Shown here piece after piece: positions 26,094 through 34,927 of a stretch of 64,000 nucleotides of DNA (its first letter is position 1; the number at the start of each line of letters is the position of its first letter). The notes beneath the pieces were generated by a model that was not told the DNA's origin, ran no database searches, and saw only the letters and a program-made list of their open reading frames with translations. The translations under genes and the position numbers were made by a program. This DNA comes from Sphingomonas colocasiae (GTDB lineage: Bacteria; Pseudomonadota; Alphaproteobacteria; Sphingomonadales; Sphingomonadaceae), in contig NZ_JAINVV010000004.1 in assembly GCF_019880585.1 (NCBI RefSeq), positions 310,001-374,000 on the forward strand, read 5' to 3'.

Positions 26094-26804
26094 CTAGGGC
26101 GCAAGCCATGTGGCGAGCGCCGCGACCGGTTCGGGGAGGCCCTCCGGCGCGGGTTCGTCGGGATAGAAGACGCGCAGCCAGATCAGGCTGGTCGCGTCCG
26201 CCACCATATCGTCGTCCGCGCCCATGCCCGCCAGCAGATCGAGCAGGCCGGGATCGGGATAGACGATCAGCTTGCGCACCAGCTCGTCCATCATGCCGCC
26301 CAGCAGATAGGCGGCGAGCATGGGGATGCCGGGGCCGGTGCCGCGCCGCCGGCGCACGCCTTCCGCGACGCGCTGATACCAGACCCGGTTGGCATCCTGG
26401 CTCAGCCGCGCGAATTCGGGCGTCTCGTCCCCGACCTGGAGGATGCAGCGCATCAGCCCGGCATTGGCGCGGCACACCGAGATCCAGCGCCGGTTGGTCA
26501 GCCGGATCGAATCATAGGCCGAGCGCTCGCCGTCGCGCGGGGTTTCGAGGTTGAAGAAGTTTTCAAGAAGATCCGTAAGGACAGTGACGGTGGCGTCGGT
26601 CTTGTCCTTAAAGTAAATGTAGAAAGAACCTTCGGCCATCTCCGCCGTCTCGGTAACATCCGAGACGCGCATCGCGTGATAGCCCTTTTTTTCAAGAACC
26701 TTCGCGGTCGCTATCTTGATGCGGGCACGCGTTCTCTGCCCTTTCTGTTTGGGCGGATCATCACGATACGATGCTTCAAGGTGCTCGATATAAGAAAGAT
26801 TCAT
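26094..26804 (-). CDS. TetR/AcrR-family regulator
   Basis: 236 residues. The N-terminal helix-turn-helix is visible as RARIKIATAKVLEKKGYHAM, RVSDVTETAEMAEGSFYIYF, then KDKTDATVTVLTDLL, a typical TetR pattern (ATVRDIAxxAGVSxGxxYxYFxxK). The larger C-terminal part would hold the ligand pocket. Divergent from the MaoC gene with a perfect inverted repeat (26862-26877) between them, consistent with self-control and control of the degradation operon. Acyl-CoA thioesters or the free acid are plausible inducers, by inference only. Confidence 0.9.
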   Translation of the reverse strand: MNLSYIEHLEASYRDDPPKQKGQRTRARIKIATAKVLEKKGYHAMRVSDVTETAEMAEGSFYIYFKDKTDATVTVLTDLLENFFNLETPRDGERSAYDSIRLTNRRWISVCRANAGLMRCILQVGDETPEFARLSQDANRVWYQRVAEGVRRRRGTGPGIPMLAAYLLGGMMDELVRKLIVYPDPGLLDLLAGMGADDDMVADATSLIWLRVFYPDEPAPEGLPEPVAALATWLAP

Positions 26805-26861
26805 GGATTCAACTTGAAAAATATGGGTGCGAGCACGCTTGTCGATTGACGTTGATCATAA

Positions 26862-26877
26862 ATGAGGCCAATCTCAT
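26862..26877. promoter_or_regulatory. Putative cluster operator, copy 3 (best match)
   Basis: ATGAG-GCCAAT-CTCAT is a perfect inverted repeat with 5-bp arms and a 6-base spacer. It is located 58 bases before the TetR start and 28 bases before the MaoC start, the usual position for a TetR-family operator. Confidence 0.65.
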
Positions 26878-26904
26878 AAAAATGCAACCCCCGATGGGAA
26901 ATCA

Positions 26905-27396
26905 ATGACTCACATAGCCGTCACCCAGTCGACCGTCTCGCCGCAACCCGGAGACCAGCTTGGTCCCTCGACATGGATCGAGGTCACCCAGGACATGATT
27001 AGCCAGTTCGGCGTGATCACAAAAGACCCCGATCCGATGCATGTCGATCCCGAATGGGCGCGCTCCAACGGCCCTTATGGCGGGCCGATCGCCTTCGGCT
27101 TCCTCACGCTCGCGCTGCTGACGCACATGCTGCACGAAGCGGTCGGCACCGCGCCGGAGGCGGAACGGCGCGAGCCGGGGCATTTCCTCAACTACGGCTT
27201 CAATCGCGTGCGCTTCATCGCGCCCGTTCGCGCGGGCGACCGCGTTCGCGGCCATTTCCAGATGACCGACAAGGTGCTCGACGATCAGGGGCGCTGGCTC
27301 ACCACATTCGCCTGCAGGATCGAGATCGAGGGCGGGGAGCGCCCGGCGCTGATCGCCGACTGGCTCTCGATCGCCATCCCGCCTGAAAAGGGCTGA
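26905..27396 (+). CDS. MaoC-like dehydratase
   Basis: 163 residues, hotdog fold. ITKDPDPMHVDPEWARSNGP is the MaoC/R-hydratase signature with the catalytic Asp-His pair, followed by GPIAFGFLTLALLTHML. Family members hydrate enoyl-CoA or dehydrate 3-hydroxyacyl-CoA in fatty-acid or aromatic side-chain breakdown. It is first in a rightward operon with the MFS carrier (2-base gap) and the acyl-CoA ligase (overlap). Confidence 0.9.
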   Translation: MTHIAVTQSTVSPQPGDQLGPSTWIEVTQDMISQFGVITKDPDPMHVDPEWARSNGPYGGPIAFGFLTLALLTHMLHEAVGTAPEAERREPGHFLNYGFNRVRFIAPVRAGDRVRGHFQMTDKVLDDQGRWLTTFACRIEIEGGERPALIADWLSIAIPPEKG

Positions 27397-27398
27397 GC

Positions 27399-28670
27399 GT
27401 GACCCCGAATGGAGGGTTCGACGGCCGCGAGACCAGTCTCTACGCGATCGGATCCTTCGGCACGGGCGCCTTTTCCACGGTGCCGAGCGTGCTGCTCCTC
27501 TATTTCTGCACGGAGATCGTCGGCATTTCCTCAGGGATGGCGGCGCTGATCGTGTTTCTCCCCAAATTATGGGCGCTGTTCTGGGATCCGTTCGTCGGTG
27601 GATGGTCGGACCGCACGGTGAGCCGCTTCGGCCGGCGGCGGCCCTTCCTCGCGTTCGGCGCGGTCGGCACGGGCCTGGCGTTCATTCTGCTGTTCGCGCC
27701 GCCCGCGATGGCGCCGGCGGGCCAGGCGCTGTGGGTGGGGCTGGGCTATTTCGCGCTCGTCACCTGCTACGCGCTTTTCGCGGTTCCCTATGTCGCGATC
27801 CCCGCCGAATTCGGGGGGACGCCGCTGGATCGGTCGCGCCTTGTCGGCTGGCGCATGGCCGCCGCCATGATCGGCGTGCTGGCGGGCGGCGCGCTCGCGC
27901 CCATGCTCGTCGCCGCGGCCGGCGGCGGGCGGACGGGCTATGCCGTCATGGCGCTCTGGCTGGGGGGCGCGTGCGCGGTTGCGATGCTGGCGCCGCTGTT
28001 CGTGCTGGGCGGCCGCGACGGGCCGGTGGCGGCGGTCGCGCGGGCGTCCCTGTGGGATCAGGTGGGGGCGGCGCTTCGCGACCGCGCCTTCCGGTGGCTG
28101 GTGATCGCCTATGTCCTCATGCTCGCGGCGGCCGGGCTGATCTCCGCCTCCGCGCCCTATCTGATCGTCCATGCGCTTTCCCGAAGCGAGGCGGACATCG
28201 GCGTCGCGCTGGGAATCATGCTGGTCGCCACCAGCCTGACCGCGCCCATGCTCGCCTGGGCCGGCCGCCGCTGGGGCGAGGCCCGCGCCCTGACCGTATC
28301 GATCATCGCCTATATGCTCGCCGCCGCGATCGTGGCGCTCGCCGCGCGGCATCATCACTGGCCCGCGATGCTGGCCGGGTTCGCGCTGGCGGGGCCGGCC
28401 TTCGCCGGGTTGCAGGTTCTGCCCTATACGATCGCGGCGCACCTGATCCATGCGCGCTCGGCGCTGGAGAGCGCGGCGGAAGGGGCGCTGACGGGCATAT
28501 GGACCGCCGCGGAGAAGATCGGCCTCGCGCTCGGGCCGCTCGCCACGGCGCTCGCCCTCGCGATGGTCGATCGCGACTATGCGGGCGGGCTCGCGGGGTT
28601 CGTCATGCTGGCGACGGCGGCGCTCGGCATGCTCGCGATACCGGCGCTGCGGCGGGCGGCGCGGCCATGA
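27399..28670 (+). CDS. MFS transporter, GPH-symporter-like
   Basis: 423 residues with about 12 membrane helices. The segment ALFWDPFVGGWSDRTVSRFG followed by RRRPFLAFGAVGTG is characteristic of glycoside-pentoside-hexuronide:cation symporters and related MFS_2 proteins. GTG start 2 bases after the MaoC stop; its TGA overlaps the ligase ATG. It would carry the cleaved product across the inner membrane. The substrate may well not be a sugar given the acyl-CoA genes around it. Confidence 0.88.
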   Translation: MTPNGGFDGRETSLYAIGSFGTGAFSTVPSVLLLYFCTEIVGISSGMAALIVFLPKLWALFWDPFVGGWSDRTVSRFGRRRPFLAFGAVGTGLAFILLFAPPAMAPAGQALWVGLGYFALVTCYALFAVPYVAIPAEFGGTPLDRSRLVGWRMAAAMIGVLAGGALAPMLVAAAGGGRTGYAVMALWLGGACAVAMLAPLFVLGGRDGPVAAVARASLWDQVGAALRDRAFRWLVIAYVLMLAAAGLISASAPYLIVHALSRSEADIGVALGIMLVATSLTAPMLAWAGRRWGEARALTVSIIAYMLAAAIVALAARHHHWPAMLAGFALAGPAFAGLQVLPYTIAAHLIHARSALESAAEGALTGIWTAAEKIGLALGPLATALALAMVDRDYAGGLAGFVMLATAALGMLAIPALRRAARP

Positions 28671-30235
28671 GCGGCCTGCCGCCCGAACTGCTCCGCATCA
28701 GCGACTATGCCGGCTGGCACGCGCGGCGGCGGCCCGATGCCGTCGCGCTCACGCTGGACGGCCATGGCTGGACCTATGCCGAGCTGGCGGCGGCGGTGGA
28801 CCGGCTGGCGCGCGCGCTGCTCGCCGCCGGCATCGGCAAGGGCGACCGTGTCGCGACGCTCCAGCCGCCGCACCCGGCCTATCTGGTCGATTTCCTGGCG
28901 ACCGCGTCGATCGGCGCGATCTGGGTGGGGCTCAATCCGCGCTACCGGCTCGACGAGCTGCTGCATGTCCTCACCGATGCGGAGCCGGCCATCCTCCTGG
29001 CGCGCCGGCATATCGGCGATCGCCGCTATGACGAGGAACTGGCGGCGCTCGCCGCCGCCTGCCCCTCGCTCCGCCGCATCGTCCTCCACGACAGCGCCGA
29101 TGGCCCGCCGGGCAGCGAGCCGATGGCGGCGTTCCTGCAATCGGGCGAGGCGATCGGGCAGGAAAGGCTGGAGCGCGCGCGCGCCGGCTGCGGCGGGCGC
29201 GATCCCTGCCTGATCGTCTACACATCGGGATCGACGGGCGCGCCCAAGGGGGCGTTGCTGCACCATGCGGGGCTGGCGCGGTTCAGCCTCGCGCAGAACC
29301 GCCTCTGGCCGCTTTCGCCGCTTCGGGTGATCAACTATTTCCCGATCAACCATGTCGGCTCCGTCGTCGATTGCAGCCTGCCGTGCCTCGTCGCCGGCGG
29401 GACGACGATCTTCATGGAGAAATTCGACCCGGCGGAATGCCTGCGGCTGATGGCGCGGGAACGCGTCACCCTGTGGGGCTCGGTGCCCAGCACCTTCCCG
29501 ATGATCCTCGATCTTCCCGATTTCGCGGATCACGATCTTTCGGCGGTGGAACTGATCATCTGGGGCGGCGCGGCGATGGGCGAGGAGATGATCGCGCGCC
29601 TCGCGGCGTTGGGGCCGGCGCTCGCCACCAATTACGGGATGACCGAAACCACCAGCGCGATCACCGCCATCGCGCCGACGCGCGATCTGGAACGGCTCGC
29701 CAATTCGGTCGGCCCGGCGTTTCCGGGCGTCGAGATCAGGCTGAGCGGCGCTGATGATGCACCGGTCGGGCCGGGCGAGGTCGGCGAGGTGCAGACGCGA
29801 TCGGCGCTCAATTTCCTGGGATATTGGCGCAGGCCCGATGCGACGGCGGAGGCGTTCACCAGCGACGGCTATTTCCGCACCGGCGATCTGGCGGTGCTGC
29901 GGCCCGACGGATGCTACCGGATCGTCGGCCGCATCAAGGAGATGTACAAGTCCGGCGGGTACAACGTCTATCCGCGCGAGGTGGAGGCGGTGCTCGAATC
30001 GCATCCCGCGGTGGAGGAGGCGGCGGTGGTCGCCATGCCGGATCCGATCTGGCAGGAAATCGGCGTCGCCTTCGTCACGCTCCGCGCGCCCGCCGATCCC
30101 GCCGATCTCTACGTCTGGTGCCGCGCGCGGCTTGCCAATTACAAGCTGCCCAAGCGCATCGAGATCGAACAGGACCTGCCGTTGCTGCCGATCGGCAAGA
30201 TCGACAAGGCGGCGCTTCGGCGGCGGCTGGGCTGA
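28667..30235 (+). CDS. AMP-forming acyl-CoA ligase
   Basis: 522 residues from the ATG at 28667, overlapping the MFS stop by ATGA; the frame is open far upstream, but that part is a shadow of the MFS gene. ATP-binding loop LIVYTSGSTGAPKGALL, adenine-binding NYGMTETTSAI, YFRTGDLA, the hinge KSGGYNVYPREVE, and the catalytic Lys511 in LPIGKIDKAALRRRL are all present. It activates a carboxylic acid to its CoA thioester through an acyl-adenylate. Chain length or aromatic preference cannot be judged. Works with MaoC and SDR as the CoA-dependent part of the cluster. Confidence 0.93.
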   Translation: MSGLPPELLRISDYAGWHARRRPDAVALTLDGHGWTYAELAAAVDRLARALLAAGIGKGDRVATLQPPHPAYLVDFLATASIGAIWVGLNPRYRLDELLHVLTDAEPAILLARRHIGDRRYDEELAALAAACPSLRRIVLHDSADGPPGSEPMAAFLQSGEAIGQERLERARAGCGGRDPCLIVYTSGSTGAPKGALLHHAGLARFSLAQNRLWPLSPLRVINYFPINHVGSVVDCSLPCLVAGGTTIFMEKFDPAECLRLMARERVTLWGSVPSTFPMILDLPDFADHDLSAVELIIWGGAAMGEEMIARLAALGPALATNYGMTETTSAITAIAPTRDLERLANSVGPAFPGVEIRLSGADDAPVGPGEVGEVQTRSALNFLGYWRRPDATAEAFTSDGYFRTGDLAVLRPDGCYRIVGRIKEMYKSGGYNVYPREVEAVLESHPAVEEAAVVAMPDPIWQEIGVAFVTLRAPADPADLYVWCRARLANYKLPKRIEIEQDLPLLPIGKIDKAALRRRLG

Positions 30236-30265
30236 GCGGGCCTCCGATTGCCCGCTCACATCTAA

Positions 30266-30349
30266 CGTCATTCCGGCGAAAGCCGGAATCTCACTGCCTG
30301 TTCATCAGCACAGAAGAAGAAGTGAGATCCCGGCTTTCGCCGGGATGAC
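30266..30349. repeat. Paired-palindrome repeat, family II variant
   Basis: CGTCATTCCGGCGAAAGCCG at the left and CGGCTTTCGCCGGGATGAC at the right, with TCTCACT/AGTGAGA pairing further in. Lies between the convergent ligase and TonB-receptor genes. Confidence 0.8.
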
Positions 30350-30385
30350 GGGCAAAAGGACTCTATCGGGCACTCGCACCGCCCA

Positions 30386-32578
30386 TCAGAAATTCACCCG
30401 ATATTCCACGCCATAGGTGCGCGGTTCGCCCAGTGTGATCAGCTTCTGGCCGTTGAGCGTGTTGTCGTACAGGTCGAACAGCCTGGTCATATAGGTCTTG
30501 TCGGTGACGTTCTTGCCGAACAGCGAGACGCGCCAGCGATCGTTGCCGGAGGCCAGCGTCATCCGCAGGTTGAGCAGCCCATAGGCCCCGACGCGGCCGT
30601 CGGGATCGTTGTTGGTGGTCAGATAGCTGCGGCCGCGAAGCTGGTATTCCGCCTGGAACGCCAGCGGGCCGATGCCCGTGGGCACGCTGTATTCGGCGTT
30701 GACGTTGCCGGTATAGGACGGGGCGAAGGGAATGAAGCGCAGCGGCCGCCCGTTCGGCAGCAGCCCTTCCTCATATTTCGCGTCCTGCACCGCGAGGTTG
30801 CCGCCCAGCCGCAGCCGATCGCTGATCCGCGCGTCGATCTCGATCTCGATGCCCCGGCTATGGGCGCGGCCGGCGTTGAGGATGATCGGGTTGAAGAAGG
30901 TCGTCGCGGGATTCTGCGTGGTGATCTGGATGTCGTTCCAGCGCATCGCATAGACGGCGGCGTTGACCGAAACGCGGCGGTCGAACAATTCGGCCTTGAG
31001 CCCGGCTTCGTAGTTCCAGAGCGATTCCGGCCCGAACGCGATGCCGTTGGCGTCGCCCAGCGCATCGTTGAAGCCGCCGCTCTTGAAGCCCTTCGACGCG
31101 GTCAGATACGTCATCAGCGTCGGCGAGATGCGGAAGCGGATATTGGCGTTGGGCGTCAGCCGGCCCCAACTGTCCTTCGCGACGATCGTGGCGCTGCCGC
31201 CGAGGATCGAGAGCGGGTCCGTCTGGACATAGCGGATGCGCTTGCTGTCATGCGTGTATCTGGCGCCGATCGTGACGTCGATGCGGTCGCCCAGCGCCAG
31301 CGTGCCGCTGGCGAAGACCGCCTTGCTGATCGTCTTGAGCCGCCCGGTCGAGCCGATGATCGAGCCGGTCAGGCTGGGGTCGCCGAAAATGGCCGCGGTC
31401 GCGGAGCCGAGTTCGATGAAGCTCTGATTGTCGGTGTCCTGATCGAGATAATAGAGGCCGCCCAGCAGGCTGAGCCGCCCGATTTCGCCGCTGACGCGCA
31501 GTTCGTTGGAGAAGCGCTTCACCCGCTCCGGATCGCCGTCATAGGTGATGGCGAGCTGGCACCGGCACGTGTCCGTGCGGCTGTAATAATCATGTTCGCG
31601 ATAGGCGGCGATGTTGACGATATCGATGCCGCCCAGCCGGGTCTTGAAATTCGCCGATACGCCCGTGGAATGCAGCCGTTCCTCGCTGGGCGCGTTGGCG
31701 ATGACGCGCCGGTCGAACGGATCGGCGTTGAGCGCGTAGCCCTGCGCCTGGAGCAGTTGCGTCACCAGCGCCGCCGGATTGTAGCGCAGCGTTTCGAACA
31801 CCAGCGTTTCCTGATGCGCTTCGGCATGGTCGACGCTCAGCAGCAATTCGGTATCGGGCGCGGGCGTGAAGAGGAGCTGCGCGCGGCCGGACCAGACGTC
31901 GTGATCGTTGACGTCGCGGTTGAGGAAGATGTTGCGTTCATATCCGTCGCGGACATCGCGGACCAAAGCGATCTTGGCGCTGAGCAGCCCCTCCACCAGC
32001 GGCCCGGAGAGCGAGCCGGCGAGCCGCATGCGATCGTAATTGCCGAAGATTCCGCCGAACGAGGCCTTGAGTTCGTCGCCCGGCCTTTCGGTGGTGATGT
32101 TGACGACGCCGCCGATCGTGTTGCGCCCGTACAGCGTGCCCTGCGGCCCGCGCAGCACTTCGACCTGCGCGATATCGTACAGGTCCAGATTGGCGCCCGC
32201 GCCCTGCCCGACAAAGACCTCGTCGACATAATAGCCCACGGCGGGATCGGCGCCCGCCGAGCCCGCCGAGCCGACCACGCCGCGCAACGAGGTGGGGGAG
32301 AGTTTGAGGTCTCCGAACTCGCCATAGTTCAGCCCCGGCGTGACCTTCGCCACGTCCGCCAGGCTGTCGATCCCGCGCCGTTGCAGTTCCGTGGCGGTCA
32401 GCGCGGTGATCGAGATCGGCGCATCCTGCAACCGTTCGCGGGTCTTGCGCGCGGTGACGATGATGTCCTCGTTCGCGTCGATCCCCGCCGCCTGATCCTG
32501 TCCCTCCTGCGCTGCCGCCGGTCCGCCGAGTGCGCAGGCCGTGGCGATGGCGGCGGTCGAAAACCAGAAGTGGCGCAT
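30386..32578 (-). CDS. TonB-dependent outer-membrane receptor 1
   Basis: 730 residues from ATG 32578 with GGGAGGA ten bases upstream; the longer frame to 32665 would run through the operator. The signal peptide ends AAA-QE. A TonB box (DIIVTARK) is followed by the plug (APISITALTATELQRRGIDS, VEVLRGPQGTLYGRNTIGGV). A 22-strand barrel ends in TYGVEYRVNF with the terminal aromatic residue. Plug signatures are of the type found in sphingomonad receptors for organic substrates and siderophores. Divergent from receptor 2 across a shared operator, which ties both to the degradative genes. Confidence 0.93.
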   Translation of the reverse strand: MRHFWFSTAAIATACALGGPAAAQEGQDQAAGIDANEDIIVTARKTRERLQDAPISITALTATELQRRGIDSLADVAKVTPGLNYGEFGDLKLSPTSLRGVVGSAGSAGADPAVGYYVDEVFVGQGAGANLDLYDIAQVEVLRGPQGTLYGRNTIGGVVNITTERPGDELKASFGGIFGNYDRMRLAGSLSGPLVEGLLSAKIALVRDVRDGYERNIFLNRDVNDHDVWSGRAQLLFTPAPDTELLLSVDHAEAHQETLVFETLRYNPAALVTQLLQAQGYALNADPFDRRVIANAPSEERLHSTGVSANFKTRLGGIDIVNIAAYREHDYYSRTDTCRCQLAITYDGDPERVKRFSNELRVSGEIGRLSLLGGLYYLDQDTDNQSFIELGSATAAIFGDPSLTGSIIGSTGRLKTISKAVFASGTLALGDRIDVTIGARYTHDSKRIRYVQTDPLSILGGSATIVAKDSWGRLTPNANIRFRISPTLMTYLTASKGFKSGGFNDALGDANGIAFGPESLWNYEAGLKAELFDRRVSVNAAVYAMRWNDIQITTQNPATTFFNPIILNAGRAHSRGIEIEIDARISDRLRLGGNLAVQDAKYEEGLLPNGRPLRFIPFAPSYTGNVNAEYSVPTGIGPLAFQAEYQLRGRSYLTTNNDPDGRVGAYGLLNLRMTLASGNDRWRVSLFGKNVTDKTYMTRLFDLYDNTLNGQKLITLGEPRTYGVEYRVNF

Positions 32579-32604
32579 GATCTTGGTCCTCCCATTTATA
32601 GAAG

Positions 32605-32620
32605 TTGAGATCATACTCAT
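32605..32620. promoter_or_regulatory. Putative cluster operator, copy 4
   Basis: TTGAGATCATACTCAT: TGAG-N6-CTCA, a perfect 4-bp inverted repeat sharing TGAGATCA with copy 1. Located 27 bases before receptor 1 and 116 bases before receptor 2 in a divergent promoter region. Confidence 0.6.
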
Positions 32621-32735
32621 TTTTTCCTTGACTGAAAGCGGTAATCGCCGTTCCATTGCGCCCATGCCGAGCAGGGTTTCTCCCGGCCGACCGGAACCGC
32701 CGGCGGCTGCCGCTCGGATTGGGGGGGTTCAGACA

Positions 32736-34916
32736 ATGAGGATCGCGAACATGGTGCGTTTGGGCGGAAGCTGCCTTGTCCTGGCCATCGCCATGACATC
32801 CGGGCCTGCGTTTGCGCAGGAACGGGCGGGGCTGGCCGGCGGCGCGGATAATGAGCTGGAAGAGATATTGGTGACCGCGCAGCGGCGCACCCAGGGCCTT
32901 CAGGATACGCCGCTTTCGATCAGCGCGCTCACCGCGAAGACGCTGGAGAATGCGGGCGTGGGGCGCGTCGAGGATATTTCGAACGCGCTGCCCAACGTCT
33001 ATGTCGCGCCGCGCGAGCTGCGCACCACCGCGATCGCGATCCGCGGCATTTCCGCGGACCTCAACAATCCCGGGCTCGACCAGAGCGTGGGCGTCTATGT
33101 CGACGGCGTCTATATGGGGCGCGCCGCGACCATCAATTCGAACCTGTTCGATCTTGAGCGGATCGAGGTTCTGCGCGGGCCGCAGGGCACGCTTTACGGC
33201 CGCAACACCATCGCCGGCGCGGTCAATATCCTCACCCGCCGCCCGAATGCCGATGCGCGCGCGGCGGCCAGCATCAGCTATGGCGATTATGACGCGATCC
33301 GCGCGAACGCGGTGGTCAGCGGCCCCCTGTCCGGCGCGCTCTTCGCCAGCGCGGCGGTGTCGCTCGATCGCCGCGACGGCATGGTCCGCAACATCGCCAC
33401 CGGCACGCGGCTCGACGATCTCGACGGCCTCGGCGGGCGGCTCACCCTGGTCTATGATCCGGGCGGCGACTGGGATTTCGCGCTGCGCGGCGACATCTCG
33501 CGCGATCGCACGCATTCCGGCGCCTATGATATCTACAATAATGGCGCCTTCACCGGCGCGCCCTTCGCCGATGCCGATCCCTTCGACCGCAGGGTCGCCC
33601 AATCGACCGACACCACGCAGAACCGCGACGTCCATGGCGCGTCGGGCGAGTTCAACCTGCGGACCGGCGGCGGCACGCTGACCTCGATCACCGCGATCCG
33701 GGGCTATAAGTGGAACAATATCCAGGACAATGACTATACCGTGCTCGACATGCTCGACACGGGCATCCGCGAGCGCCAGAGCCAGTTCTCGCAGGAACTG
33801 CGCTTCGCCAGCGATGTCGCGGATCGGTTCAGCTATGTGGCGGGCCTTTATTATTATCATCAGTCGCTCGACACGACGTCGCTGGTGGTGATCGGCCCCG
33901 ATCTCGGCATCTATCCGGCGCGCACGAACGCGACGATCCAGGCCGATGTCGATACCGACAGCTATGCCGCGTTCGGGCGCGCGGTCTATCGCTTCACCGA
34001 CCGGCTGAGCCTGGCGGCGGGCCTGCGCTACACGCACGAACGCAAGACGCTCGATTTCGAGCAGACCGGCGATCCGTTCGGCGTGATCGCCGCGAACATC
34101 GCGCCGCGCCGCCTGAAGCGCAGCGAAGGCAAGGTTTCGCCCTCCGTCAGCATGGAATGGCGCCCGCGCGAGAAGCTGCTCGCCTATGCGACGTTCAGCC
34201 AGGGCTATAAATCGGGCGGCTTCAACGTCTTTTCCGTCACGCCCACCAACAGCGCGGAATATCGGCCCGAATCGGTCAATAATTACGAACTGGGCCTGAA
34301 GAGCGAGTTTCTGGACAGCCGGCTGCGCGTCAACGCGTCGATCTTCTACATGGACTACACCGATCTCCAGCAGAACCAGCTCATCTCCACGGGCGGGGGG
34401 ATCGCGCAGTTCCAGACCTCGAACGCGGCCAAGGCGCGCAGCAAGGGGTTCGAGATCGAGATTTCGGCGCTGCCGGTCCGCCAGCTTCAGTTGACCGCCA
34501 GCTACGGCTATGCCGACGCGGTCTTCAAATCCTATCCCAACGCGACCGCGGCGGGGGCGGACTATACCGGCAACAGGCTGCCGCTTGCGCCCAGGAGCAC
34601 GATCAGCGGGGCCTTCGAATGGACGCAGCCGCTTGGCGGCGGCCTCCAGCTCTTCCTGCGCGGCGAGGCGAACCATCGCAGCCGGTTCTTCTTCGCATCG
34701 GACAACGCCTATGCCTCCGCCGCGCTGACCCTGCTCAATGCGCGGATCGGCATCGGCCCCGAAAGCGGCGCGTGGCGCCTGTCCGCCTGGGCGCGCAACC
34801 TGACCGACGAGACCTATGTGACCAACCGCTTCCGGGGCGCCGTGGTGCCCGGCCAGGTCGCGCAGTCGCTGGGGGCGCCGCGCACCTATGGCGCCGAAAT
34901 GCTGGTCAAGTTCTGA
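32736..34916 (+). CDS. TonB-dependent outer-membrane receptor 2
   Basis: 726 residues from ATG 32736 after a G-rich ribosome binding site; earlier in-frame starts would read through the divergent promoter. Signal peptide ends AFA-QE. TonB box region ELEEILVTAQRR, plug with LSISALTAKTLENAG and IEVLRGPQGTLYGRNTIAGA, and a barrel ending TYGAEMLVKF. First gene of a rightward unit with the dioxygenase (11-base gap) and SDR (no gap). It is clearly a different receptor from receptor 1, so the two may serve different forms of the substrate. Confidence 0.93.
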   Translation: MRIANMVRLGGSCLVLAIAMTSGPAFAQERAGLAGGADNELEEILVTAQRRTQGLQDTPLSISALTAKTLENAGVGRVEDISNALPNVYVAPRELRTTAIAIRGISADLNNPGLDQSVGVYVDGVYMGRAATINSNLFDLERIEVLRGPQGTLYGRNTIAGAVNILTRRPNADARAAASISYGDYDAIRANAVVSGPLSGALFASAAVSLDRRDGMVRNIATGTRLDDLDGLGGRLTLVYDPGGDWDFALRGDISRDRTHSGAYDIYNNGAFTGAPFADADPFDRRVAQSTDTTQNRDVHGASGEFNLRTGGGTLTSITAIRGYKWNNIQDNDYTVLDMLDTGIRERQSQFSQELRFASDVADRFSYVAGLYYYHQSLDTTSLVVIGPDLGIYPARTNATIQADVDTDSYAAFGRAVYRFTDRLSLAAGLRYTHERKTLDFEQTGDPFGVIAANIAPRRLKRSEGKVSPSVSMEWRPREKLLAYATFSQGYKSGGFNVFSVTPTNSAEYRPESVNNYELGLKSEFLDSRLRVNASIFYMDYTDLQQNQLISTGGGIAQFQTSNAAKARSKGFEIEISALPVRQLQLTASYGYADAVFKSYPNATAAGADYTGNRLPLAPRSTISGAFEWTQPLGGGLQLFLRGEANHRSRFFFASDNAYASAALTLLNARIGIGPESGAWRLSAWARNLTDETYVTNRFRGAVVPGQVAQSLGAPRTYGAEMLVKF

Positions 34917-34927
34917 AGGACCGAGAC

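Noticed and set aside
27569-30235. An 888-codon open frame that could be read as a large fusion with an acyl-CoA ligase
   Set aside because: Its first 366 codons are a shadow of the MFS transporter gene in another frame. The ligase starts at ATG 28667, overlapping the MFS stop.
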